This document shows, piece by piece, positions 8,660-15,997 of a DNA stretch of 64,000 nt. The stretch comes from Streptomyces resistomycificus (GTDB lineage Bacteria; Actinomycetota; Actinomycetes; Streptomycetales; Streptomycetaceae), in assembly GCF_001514265.1 (NCBI RefSeq), contig NZ_KQ948992.1, forward strand, positions 310,001-374,000. The letters run 5' to 3'. Numbering within the stretch: position 1 is the first letter of the stretch; each line of letters begins with the position of its first letter. The notes beneath the pieces were generated by a model. That model was not told the DNA's origin, ran no database searches, and was given only the letters and a program-made list of their open reading frames with translations. Made by a program: the position numbers and the translations under genes.

Positions 8660-9514
8660 TCACAGGTTCTGGGCGATGGAACGGATCAGGTCCCGGGTCT
8701 TCTCCGGGCCGAGGGCCGCGTCTTCGACGACGTCCAGAAGGCGCCGGTACTTCTCCAGGTGAGCCTCGGCATCGAGGAGTAGGGGACCGTGGAACTGGTC
8801 CAGTTGCACGGTGTCCAACTCCGGTACGGGGCCGCACAGGTAGTTGATGGACTGACCCGACCCCGGGAACGCGCCGACGTCGAAGGGGAGTACCCGAAGG
8901 GTGATGTGGTCCCGTTCGCTCATGTCGACCAGATGCTGAAGCTGCTCACGGGCCACCCGTCGGCCGCCGACCCGCATGTGCAGGGCCGCCTCGTGGATGA
9001 CGGTGCTGTACGGGTTCGGGTTCTCACGGAACACCACGTCCTGGCGCTTGATGCGGTGCGAGACGCGGTGCTCCACCTCCGGCGGGGTGGGCGCTGGGAT
9101 CGCGTGGCTGAAGATCTCCCGCGCGTGCTCGGTGGTCTGGAGCATGCCGGGGATGTGCGCGGTGAAAGCGGTACGGATGGCCGTCGCGTGCTGCTCCAGC
9201 TCGGCGAGGGTGAGCAGGCCGGACGGCAGTACTTCGCGGTACGCATCCCACCACCAGCCGCGGACCTTCTCGCCGGCCATGTCGACGAGGGCGTCGATGT
9301 AGGGCTGGTTCGTGCACGAGTAGACGTTGGCCATCGCCCGGACGCGGTCCGGACTCACTCCGAACCTGGCCGACTCCACATTGCTGAGTTGACCTGAACT
9401 CGTGCCGAGCAGTCGAGCGGCCTCAGTCGAGGTCAGACCGGCCCGCTCGCGGAGTTTGCGCAGCTCAGTCGCGAGCCGGATGCGCCGGGCGGTTGGGGTG
9501 GGCCTGGGGGTCAT
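8660..9514 (-). CDS. XRE-family transcriptional regulator with DUF5753 domain
   Basis: 284 residues. An N-terminal helix-turn-helix (about residues 12-65, 'LRERAGLTSTEAARLLGTS') is followed by DUF5753 with 'IPGMLQTTEHAREIF', 'RIKRQDVVF' and 'REQLQHLVDMSERDHITL'. ATG 9514 has an AGGAGGA ribosome site 6 nt upstream (9521-9527), which rules out the longer frame. Together with the DUF397 gene and the divergent ATPase at 9716 it forms the classic three-gene WhiJ-like regulatory set of streptomycetes. It probably binds the palindrome at 9591. Confidence 0.92.
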   Translation of the reverse strand: MTPRPTPTARRIRLATELRKLRERAGLTSTEAARLLGTSSGQLSNVESARFGVSPDRVRAMANVYSCTNQPYIDALVDMAGEKVRGWWWDAYREVLPSGLLTLAELEQHATAIRTAFTAHIPGMLQTTEHAREIFSHAIPAPTPPEVEHRVSHRIKRQDVVFRENPNPYSTVIHEAALHMRVGGRRVAREQLQHLVDMSERDHITLRVLPFDVGAFPGSGQSINYLCGPVPELDTVQLDQFHGPLLLDAEAHLEKYRRLLDVVEDAALGPEKTRDLIRSIAQNL

Positions 9515-9590
9515 GACACTTCCTCCTACCGGGCGCCCAGCGGTTGTGTCACCCACACGAGGGAGAAAGCGCCGAGATCCTTCGAAAGCT

Positions 9591-9607
9591 CGCAAAGCTT
9601 CTTTGCG
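9591..9607. promoter_or_regulatory. Palindrome in divergent XRE/ATPase promoter region
   Basis: CGCAAAG-CTT-CTTTGCG is a perfect 7-3-7 inverted repeat in the 201-bp gap between the XRE regulator (start 9514) and the ATPase (start 9716). Placement between divergent genes and the unusually A/T-rich arms make it the likely operator of the XRE protein. Confidence 0.55.
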
Positions 9608-9715
9608 CACCCTCTATCGTCGTTCCCAGGCGCCCCACCTGGAAGCGCACCGTGGGACGCCACGGCATCGACACCAGGCACCTGTCCAACTCCCCTCGGC
9701 GACCGGAGACTTCCC

Positions 9716-10156
9716 ATGGCCACCGTATCCCCGTCCTGGAACTACACCCTGCATCTTCCGCACGATCCACGCGCACCCGGCGTCGCACGCGGAGCCCTCC
9801 GCCTGATGCTGGCGGCCCACGGGATGCCCGAGCTGGCCCCCACCGCGGAGCTGCTGGCGGCGGAGCTGCTGGCCAACTCCCACCGCCACACCAAGGGCCC
9901 GTATGCCCTCCGCGTCCGCTCGGCGGAGCCCGGCCGGCTGCGGGTCGCCGTATGGGACACGGACCCGCGTGTCCCGCCCGGCTTCTCGGACCGGGACGGC
10001 CCCCTGCCGTCGCTCGACGCGGAGGACGGCAGGGGCCTGCACCTCGTCCGTTCCTGCGCGGACGCGTGGGGCGCCTCGGTGCTCCGCGAGCTGGGCGCGT
10101 CGAAGGGCGGCAAGCTGCTGTGGGCCGAGTGCGGGAACGGAGTGACGAAGTGGTGA
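9716..10156 (+). CDS. ATP-binding protein (HATPase_c, anti-sigma/serine kinase type)
   Basis: 146 residues with a GHKL ATPase fold typical of RsbW/SpoIIAB-like regulators. The N box is 'LAAELLANSHRHTKG', the G1-like segment 'VAVWDTDPRVPP' and the G2 box 'GRGLHLVRSCADAWG'. Streptomycetes have dozens of these, commonly divergent from an XRE/DUF397 pair as here, where the ATPase is thought to control an unidentified partner. ATG 9716 follows GGAGA. It overlaps the following small gene. Confidence 0.88.
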   Translation: MATVSPSWNYTLHLPHDPRAPGVARGALRLMLAAHGMPELAPTAELLAAELLANSHRHTKGPYALRVRSAEPGRLRVAVWDTDPRVPPGFSDRDGPLPSLDAEDGRGLHLVRSCADAWGASVLRELGASKGGKLLWAECGNGVTKW

Positions 10157-10404
10157 GCCGGGCCGACCTGCCCGAGATCCGAACCGTGGACGACCTGCGC
10201 AGGGTGCTCAGCCGCTACGGCTTTCCGGGCGACCGGGAACGCTTCGAGGAGGAAGTGGCAGCCGCCGTAGGAGCCTCCCCGACCCACGACTTCGAGGGCG
10301 CCGCGGCCGTGGTCCGGGCCTGTCGGCATCGCGTCCTGATCAGGAGCTCGCCCGAGATCACGGCGGCCATCGAAGAGGCGCACACCGCAGGCGTCGGCAC
10401 GTGA
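10153..10404 (+). CDS. Hypothetical protein coupled to the ATPase
   Basis: 83 residues ('VSRADLPEIRTVDDLRRVL...'). No family recognised. It looks soluble and mostly helical with a short C-terminal strand 'HRVLIRSSPEI'. The GTG at 10153 overlaps the ATPase stop by 4 nt; an adjacent GTG at 10150 has slightly better spacing to the CGGAG at 10138. The tight overlap suggests it works with the ATPase, perhaps as a partner in its regulation. Confidence 0.7.
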   Translation: MSRADLPEIRTVDDLRRVLSRYGFPGDRERFEEEVAAAVGASPTHDFEGAAAVVRACRHRVLIRSSPEITAAIEEAHTAGVGT

Positions 10405-10486
10405 ACGGGTTTCCCCCGCTTCCCAACTCGACAGCGCCTGACCGTCCCGCCCGCCTGGGGGATGCCGTAGAAGCCCTGTGTGCGGC

Positions 10487-10545
10487 GTGTGATCCGCCGG
10501 CGTTCGTACCTCCGGCCCGTGCTAGCGTCACGCGGTCGTGATCAT
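10487..10545 (+). promoter_or_regulatory. Promoter block of protease module 1
   Basis: GTGTGA (10487), 30 nt, TAGCGT (10523, -10-like), 9 nt, GTGATCAT (10538-10545). The same three words with identical spacing occur at 12871-12929 upstream of the second module. This suggests a shared regulator or duplication together with the promoter. Confidence 0.5.
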
Positions 10546-10592
10546 GTTCGATGCCTCGCGCGGGGACGGGGACGGGGCCGGGGGAACGGGGG

Positions 10593-12200
10593 ATGGCGAT
10601 GACCGGGTCCATGTGGCTTCCGGACGTCCTGACGGATCGCCGTAAGTGGCTGGCCCTGCTGGGGCAGAGCATGCGGAAGGCCGGCAGCAAGAACGAGCTG
10701 CTGGACCTGATCGACCGGGCGCTCGCGGTGGCCCCGCCGGCGGGCGAGCCGGCGACGCTGGAGACGCTGGCGAAGACGTACCGCGATCAGCTCGACGACA
10801 TCGGTGACCTGTTCAAACGGGTCGACCGGGTGGCCCGCAAGGGACTGTCGGAGGTCTGGGTCGGGGACACGAGCGTGCGGGCGTCGGACGCGGTGGGCGG
10901 CGCCTCGCGTGCGGTGACGGAGATGGCGGAGGCCTTCCAGGGCGGTGCCAGGGCGCTGCTCACGCTGGCCGACGCGATTGGGGATGCCCAGAAGCAGGAC
11001 GCCGACGGCCGCGGCAGGCTGAACCACGCCAGAGGGCAACTGGGCGGCCGGGACGGCTTCATGGACAAGCTGATCGAGACCGACGAGGAGAAGCAGGAGC
11101 TGGCGGCGGCCCGCCTCGTCGCCGCCGACGGTGTCGACCTGATGCACAAGGCCGCCGTCGCCGCCCACGACGCCGGCGGCGCGGCCGCCCAGGACCTCAA
11201 CAAGTGGGCCGCGGAGGCCCGTGCGGGGAAGCTGAACACCGACGAGCTGACCGCGGTGGACCGGCTGATGCTGGCGGACACCAGCAACGCCGGCGGCGAC
11301 CCCGAGCTGAACGAGATCCTCACCGCGAACGAACTGGAGCGCTCCGGCCGGGCCCTGGAGGACCTGCCGCCCGCCGAACGCGCCCGTATGGAGAAGCTGC
11401 TGGCGGACGCGAAGTCCCCGCAGGAGAAGGCGTACCTGATGAAGGGCCTCGCCGCCGGGCACGGCGTGGACGAGGTCGAGACCTTCGCCGGCAAGATCCA
11501 CGGCAAGGACCCGGACTGGCTGCGCGAGCACCTGGCGCCGATCACCACCGCGGCCGACAGCATGGACGACCAGGGGACGCAGTACAACGGCGCCAACGTC
11601 AACACCGACGACCAGAGCTTCTACTCCCAGGGCTGGAGCCAGGGCGGCGACGGCTCGGAGGGCACCTGCGTGGCCTCCTCCACCGTCGCCGCGCGCGCCC
11701 TCGTCGACCCGCTCTACGCCCTCGACCTCACCGGTGGGCCCAGCGGCCAGGAGGACGACCCCGACGCGTTCCGGCAGCGTCTGGTGGAGGAGCAGCACCG
11801 GGTGCACCTGGAGGGCGACGGCGGCGCCAACTGGAACAGCATGGACCTCACCGGCAAGACGGAGGTCCTCAACAAGGAGGTCAGCCCGGACACCGGCAGC
11901 TCCTACGAGCTCCAGCGGGTCCCCACCGCCGAGGCGCGGCGCGACGCCCTGCCGGAGATCGAGAAGGCGGTGGCGGAGGGCAAGCCGGTGCCCATCGGCG
12001 TCGAGGGGTTCGACGAGAACGACAAGCGGTCGGGCCACGCGATGATGATCGTCGCCCAGGAGGGCGACATGCTCCAGATCTACAACCCCTGGGGCACCAC
12101 CACCTGGGTCAGCGAGGACGACTTCGTCAACGGCGGCATGGCGAAGGCCAGTGACAACGACCTGCCCAACGCCTACGCCGTGCACCTACCCCGGGACTGA
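10593..12200 (+). CDS. WXG-type helical protein fused to a calpain/papain-like cysteine protease domain (module 1)
   Basis: 535 residues, no Sec or Tat signal. The N-terminal roughly 330 residues are helical and include a W-V-G (WXG) turn at residues 89-91 followed by amphipathic helices. The C-terminal domain carries a plausible clan CA triad: Cys359 in 'GTCVASSTV', His482 in 'SGHAMMIV' and Asn498 in 'YNPWGTTTWV'. The Asn-Pro-Trp-Gly form is that of calpains rather than papain. A paralogue lies at 13416. The next gene, overlapping by 1 nt, encodes a chagasin-like lipoprotein. I infer a type VII secreted protease effector with its inhibitor. Start ATG 10593 follows a G-rich ribosome site. No activity is proven. 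Confidence 0.75.
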   Translation: MAMTGSMWLPDVLTDRRKWLALLGQSMRKAGSKNELLDLIDRALAVAPPAGEPATLETLAKTYRDQLDDIGDLFKRVDRVARKGLSEVWVGDTSVRASDAVGGASRAVTEMAEAFQGGARALLTLADAIGDAQKQDADGRGRLNHARGQLGGRDGFMDKLIETDEEKQELAAARLVAADGVDLMHKAAVAAHDAGGAAAQDLNKWAAEARAGKLNTDELTAVDRLMLADTSNAGGDPELNEILTANELERSGRALEDLPPAERARMEKLLADAKSPQEKAYLMKGLAAGHGVDEVETFAGKIHGKDPDWLREHLAPITTAADSMDDQGTQYNGANVNTDDQSFYSQGWSQGGDGSEGTCVASSTVAARALVDPLYALDLTGGPSGQEDDPDAFRQRLVEEQHRVHLEGDGGANWNSMDLTGKTEVLNKEVSPDTGSSYELQRVPTAEARRDALPEIEKAVAEGKPVPIGVEGFDENDKRSGHAMMIVAQEGDMLQIYNPWGTTTWVSEDDFVNGGMAKASDNDLPNAYAVHLPRD

Positions 12201-12736
12201 TGACCATGAAGACGCGCGCCCTGTTCGCCGGCTCGGCCGCCCTGCTCGCCCTCACCGGCTGCGGCGGTTCCGCAGGCACGTCCGTCGAGCCGGCCACCAC
12301 CGGGTCGGCCGCCACCGGAGCCACCACCCCCGGGCCCACCGCCACCGAATCCTCCGCGCCCGGCACCGTGTACGGTCCGCGGGACCGGGCCGTCACCGTG
12401 GCGCCGGGGGAGGAGTTCGCCCTCACCCTCCCGGCCGACCCGGGTCTCGGCCAGGACTGGTACCTCACCGATCCCGAGCCGGCCGCGGGCGTCCTGAAGT
12501 ACCGCGGCAAGCGCAAGGACTACGCGGACAGCCAGGCCGACGGCGCCACCGGCGGCACCCAGTCCTTCGACTTCACCGCGCTCGCCGAGGGCACGGCCAC
12601 GGTACGGCTGCTGTGGTGCCCGATGAACACCTGCGGCGGCCCCGACGACACCGCGTCCCCCTCCCCGTTCCCCACCGCCACCGGCACCCCCGGTGCCGCG
12701 GCCGCCTTCTACGTCTTCCAGGTCACCGTCCGGTGA
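12200..12736 (+). CDS. Chagasin-like (I42) protease-inhibitor lipoprotein (module 1)
   Basis: 178 residues. A lipoprotein signal ends in the lipobox LTGC (Cys21), followed by a Ser/Thr/Ala-rich linker. It then has a beta domain resembling the I42 inhibitors of papain-like peptidases: 'GEEFALTLPADPGLGQDWYL' matches their G-x-x-F-x-L...NPTTGY-x-W region, and 'SFDFTALAEGTATVRLLWCP' matches the strand before the RPW loop. The RPW loop is replaced by CPMNTC. The start overlaps the protease stop (TGATG), so synthesis is coupled. Probably sits on the outer face of the membrane and blocks the cognate protease; this is inferred. Confidence 0.72.
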   Translation: MTMKTRALFAGSAALLALTGCGGSAGTSVEPATTGSAATGATTPGPTATESSAPGTVYGPRDRAVTVAPGEEFALTLPADPGLGQDWYLTDPEPAAGVLKYRGKRKDYADSQADGATGGTQSFDFTALAEGTATVRLLWCPMNTCGGPDDTASPSPFPTATGTPGAAAAFYVFQVTVR

Positions 12737-12870
12737 GCCGTCCGACCGGCCGCCGCGAGGCGTGCGCGCGGCGGCCGCCCTGCCGGCCGCCCTCACCGCG
12801 GGCTGCGGGACGGCGAAACTGCCCGCGCGGGACAGATGCGCGGGGATGGTGTGGGAGCCGCGTGCGGGGC

Positions 12871-12929
12871 GTGTGACCGGAGGGTGAGGCGGGCCGGCAC
12901 GCGTGTTAGCCTCCCGCCGATGTGATCAT
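12871..12929 (+). promoter_or_regulatory. Promoter block of protease module 2
   Basis: GTGTGA (12871), 30 nt, TAGCCT (12907), 9 nt, GTGATCAT (12922-12929), in the 258-bp gap before the ESX-type gene. It has the same words and spacing as 10487-10545, while the sequence between them differs, so selection on the elements is likely. Confidence 0.5.
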
Positions 12930-12994
12930 CCACAACGCCCTTCGTCGGCGGTCGCGTTGACGACGGGGGCAGTGCGGACAACGGGGGACGGACG

Positions 12995-13405
12995 ATGACG
13001 GCTGCTGCGCCGGACTTCTCTGTGCAGAAGAGCGGACTGACCGGACAGGCGACCGAGCTGGACGGGGCGGGCGACGACGCGGGCAAGATCCGCAAGGCCG
13101 TCGAACCCGCGGCCTGCTACACGCAGGACACGCTCGGCGGCCCCGACTCGGGTGCGGCGTTCAACGCCTACGCCGCCGCCTGGTCGGCGGAGGCCCGCAC
13201 GATCGAGGACGCGCTGCACGAGCTCGCCGACAAGATCCGCCTCTCCAAGGGCGCGTACACCGGCAGCGACGGTCTCGTCGAGACCAGCGTCAGGAGCGTG
13301 CGGACCGGCGACGGCTCCCTGACCACGGGCCCGGCCCGCGCCGACGCCCACGTCAGCACCATGCCCGCCTTCGCCGAGCGCCCCTCGGCCCTGACGGGGT
13401 ACTGA
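12995..13405 (+). CDS. ESX/WXG100-like small secretion-associated protein
   Basis: 136 residues, helical hairpin type. A first helix leads to 'FNAYAAAWSAEARTIEDAL', then a second helix ends in 'GAYTGSD', giving Y88-x-x-x-D92, the C-terminal export signal of type VII (ESX) substrates. The downstream 40 residues are unstructured. It resembles the EspC/WXG-type partners that dimerise with larger ESX substrates. It is 10 bp upstream of the second protease gene, and I propose it as that protein's export partner. ATG 12995 follows GGGGGACGG. Confidence 0.72.
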   Translation: MTAAAPDFSVQKSGLTGQATELDGAGDDAGKIRKAVEPAACYTQDTLGGPDSGAAFNAYAAAWSAEARTIEDALHELADKIRLSKGAYTGSDGLVETSVRSVRTGDGSLTTGPARADAHVSTMPAFAERPSALTGY

Positions 13406-13415
13406 GGTCCGCTCG

Positions 13416-14981
13416 GTGACGCAGTCGCAGTCCACGACCGACCGCCGCGCCAAGTTGACGGGGCTGTGCGAGAACATCCCCAAGGCGGAGAGCAAGAACG
13501 ACCTCCTCGACATGATCGACGAGGCACTCGGGGTGCCCGCGCCCGAGGGCGACCCCGCCACCCTGGAGACGCTGAGCAAGCGGTACCGCGACCAGCTCGA
13601 CGAGGTGAGCGCCCTGTACGAGCGGGTCGACCGGGTGGGCCGCCGGGGCCTGCCGGACGTCTGGCTCGGCGACACGAGCGTGCTCGCGCAGGACGCGGTG
13701 AGCGCGGCGTCGAAGGCCGTGCTGGAGATGGCGGAGGCGTTCCAGGGCGGCGCCAGGGCGCTGCTCGTCCTGGCCGACGCGGTCGAGAACGCGCAGAAGC
13801 AGGACAGTGACGGCCGGGCGAAACTGAACGACGCGAAGCAGGAGGTCGGCGGCGGCAGCCGGGACGGCTTCTTCGACGACATGTGGGAGGACGACGAGGA
13901 GGAGTGGGACCGCATGAACGCCCGCGTCTGGGCCTCCCAGGGCGTCGAGCTCATGCACAAGGCGGCGGTCGCCGCCGACGACGCGGCCCGGGCCGCCGCC
14001 CGTGACCTCAACAAGTGGGCGGCCGAGGCGCGGGCCGGGAAGATGCAGACGGACGAACTGTCCGCGGTGGACCGCCTCATGCTCGCCGACACCAGCAACG
14101 TCGGCGGCGACCCCGAGCTGAACGAGATCCTCAGCGCCAACGACCTGGAGCGCTCGGGGCAGGCGATGGAGCGCATGTCGCCCGCCGAGCGGGCCCGCGT
14201 GGAGAAGCTGCTGGCCGAGGCGGCCACCCCGCAGGAGAAGGCCTACCTGATGAAGGCCCTCGCCGCGGGCTACTCCGTGGACGAGGTCTCGGACTTCGGC
14301 GGGAAGATCCACGGCAAGGACGAGGAGTGGCTGCGCGAGCACCTGGCGCCGGTCTCCACCAACTCCGAGACGGGCCAGGAGCAGCAGACCTTCGGCGACA
14401 AGCTCTGGGACCAGGACGGCGCCACCTGCGTGCCGTCGTCCACGGTCACCGCGCGCGCCATGGTCGACCCCGTCTACGCCCTGGAGCTCACCGGCGGGCC
14501 CAGCGGCCAGGAGGACGACCCGGAGGCCTTCCGCGAGCGGCTCACCGACGAGCAGCTGCGGATGCACGAGGAGGGCGGCGGCTCCAACGAGGGCTGGTTC
14601 TGGGACCGGCAGCCGGCCGGGATGGACGACGACGGGCAGGTCGAGATCTCCAACAAGGAGCTCAGCCCGCACACCGGCGACAGCTACGAGGCGCACGACA
14701 TGAACAGCGACGACGACCGACGGGACGTCCTGACCGACATCGAGAAGTCCGTCGCCGAGGGCAAGCCCGTCCCCATCAACGTCGAGGGTGAGGACGAGAA
14801 CGGCGACCGCGTCGGTCACGGCCTGATGATCGTCGGACAGGAGGGTGGCATGCTGCAGGTCTACAACCCCTGGGGCACCACCACCTGGGTCAGCGAGGAC
14901 GAGTTCATCCGGGGCGACCTCAGCGCGGCCAGCGACGACCGCTTCAACAACCTCCAGAGCGTCTACATCGAGCAGGACTGA
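13416..14981 (+). CDS. WXG-type helical protein fused to a calpain/papain-like cysteine protease domain (module 2)
   Basis: 521 residues, clearly paralogous to the protein at 10593 over nearly its whole length. The WXG-like turn is W83-L-G85. The triad candidates are Cys338 in 'GATCVPSSTV', His468 in 'VGHGLMIV' and Asn484 in 'YNPWGTTTWV'. The region before the catalytic Cys and the substrate-side loop after 'GGPSGQEDDP' differ from module 1, as expected if each has its own inhibitor. GTG start 13416. It lies between the ESX-type gene (10 bp) and the inhibitor lipoprotein (3 bp) in one operon. No Sec signal. Confidence 0.75.
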   Translation: MTQSQSTTDRRAKLTGLCENIPKAESKNDLLDMIDEALGVPAPEGDPATLETLSKRYRDQLDEVSALYERVDRVGRRGLPDVWLGDTSVLAQDAVSAASKAVLEMAEAFQGGARALLVLADAVENAQKQDSDGRAKLNDAKQEVGGGSRDGFFDDMWEDDEEEWDRMNARVWASQGVELMHKAAVAADDAARAAARDLNKWAAEARAGKMQTDELSAVDRLMLADTSNVGGDPELNEILSANDLERSGQAMERMSPAERARVEKLLAEAATPQEKAYLMKALAAGYSVDEVSDFGGKIHGKDEEWLREHLAPVSTNSETGQEQQTFGDKLWDQDGATCVPSSTVTARAMVDPVYALELTGGPSGQEDDPEAFRERLTDEQLRMHEEGGGSNEGWFWDRQPAGMDDDGQVEISNKELSPHTGDSYEAHDMNSDDDRRDVLTDIEKSVAEGKPVPINVEGEDENGDRVGHGLMIVGQEGGMLQVYNPWGTTTWVSEDEFIRGDLSAASDDRFNNLQSVYIEQD

Positions 14982-14984
14982 CCC

Positions 14985-15482
14985 GTGCGCACACCAACAG
15001 CCGTCCGCCGACTGGCCGTAGCGGCCCTTCTCCCCCTCGCCCTGACCGGCTGCGGCCTGACCGGCGGGGACGGCGACGCCTACGGCGTCCAGGAACGCAC
15101 CGTCACCGTCGACGCGGGCGACGAGTTCACGCTCTCCGTTCCGGCCGACCCCGCGATGGGGCAGAACTGGTATCTGGCCGATCCGCGGCCGGACGCGGAC
15201 GTCGTGAAGTACAGCGGCGGGCAGGAGGACGACGAGGGCGGCGTCAAGGGCACGAGCGGCGACGACGACACCCAGTACTTCGACTTCGAGGCGACGGGGG
15301 CGGGCAAGGCCACGGTGAAGCTGCTGTACTGCCCGAACGGGTTCTGCCACAGCGCCGCCGAGGCCACCGCCTCGCCCGCCTCCTCGGCCGCGCCCGTCCC
15401 GGGTCCCGTGCCCACGGCCACCGGCACCGGCGCGCCGGACGACCGTGTGGAGTACTACCTGTACGAGATCACCGTCCGCTGA
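14985..15482 (+). CDS. Chagasin-like (I42) protease-inhibitor lipoprotein (module 2)
   Basis: 165 residues, lipobox LTGC with Cys23. The beta domain has 'GDEFTLSVPADPAMGQNWYL' and 'KATVKLLYCPNGFC', so the I42-like NPTTGY-W region is kept and the RPW loop is again replaced by a CPxxxC loop. Compared with module 1 it has an acidic insert ('GGQEDDEGG') and lacks the long N-terminal Ser/Thr linker. GTG start 3 bp after the protease stop. Proposed immunity or control protein for the module 2 protease. Confidence 0.72.
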   Translation: MRTPTAVRRLAVAALLPLALTGCGLTGGDGDAYGVQERTVTVDAGDEFTLSVPADPAMGQNWYLADPRPDADVVKYSGGQEDDEGGVKGTSGDDDTQYFDFEATGAGKATVKLLYCPNGFCHSAAEATASPASSAAPVPGPVPTATGTGAPDDRVEYYLYEITVR

Positions 15483-15513
15483 CCCCGCCGCCCGCATCCG
15501 GAACCGAGGCCCC

Positions 15514-15918
15514 ATGCCCGCCACCCCCGCCACCCGCACCGACGACGAGGTCCTCGCCGGCACCGACGTGGCCGTCCTCCTGCGCTACGGCCTGACCCAG
15601 GACGCCTTCCACACCGCCCTGTTCGGAGACGGCGCCGTGGCCGCCGCCGTCACCCTCGACCGGCTCGGCGTGGTGCCGCGTTCGGTGGCCTACGTCGCCG
15701 AGATCGTCCGCGCCGGCGGCCTCGCCTACGCGGCGGAGCTCCCCGAGCCGCTGCCCTCCGAGGAGGCCGCCGCCCACCTGCGCGACTGGCTGCGCGCCGC
15801 CGCCCAGGTCGCCACCGACCCGAACACCGAGACCCGAGCCGCCCGCTGGCTGGACGCGGTGGCCGAACTGATCGGCCTGCGCCGAGCCGCCCGCACCCGG
15901 ACGAGCGAAGGAACCTGA
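15514..15918 (+). CDS. Hypothetical helical protein, last gene of protease module 2
   Basis: 134 residues ('MPATPATRTDDEVLAGTDVAVLLRYG...'). No family recognised; predicted soluble and alpha-helical with an Arg-rich C-terminus. ATG 15514 lies 31 bp after the lipoprotein stop, in the same direction. It is probably cotranscribed with the ESX-type, protease and inhibitor genes and may be a cytoplasmic chaperone or accessory. Module 1 has no counterpart. Confidence 0.65.
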   Translation: MPATPATRTDDEVLAGTDVAVLLRYGLTQDAFHTALFGDGAVAAAVTLDRLGVVPRSVAYVAEIVRAGGLAYAAELPEPLPSEEAAAHLRDWLRAAAQVATDPNTETRAARWLDAVAELIGLRRAARTRTSEGT

Positions 15919-15945
15919 GCCGCGGGAAAAGTTGCCCCCGCACAT

Positions 15946-15963
15946 ATGCCGACCGGTCGGTAT
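15946..15963. promoter_or_regulatory. TetR-type palindrome upstream of LLM gene
   Basis: The perfect 12-bp core CCGACCGGTCGG (15949-15960) is flanked by ATG/TAT, giving an 18-bp near palindrome with one mismatch, 35 bp before the start at 15998. It has the form of many TetR-family operators in streptomycetes. Confidence 0.5.
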
Positions 15964-15997
15964 GGACAGCCGCGCGCCGAGCCGGTACAGATGACCC

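Noticed and set aside
13353..15563. A 736-codon minus-strand frame over protease module 2
   Set aside because: Antisense shadow of genes with clear ribosome sites, paralogy and motifs on the plus strand.
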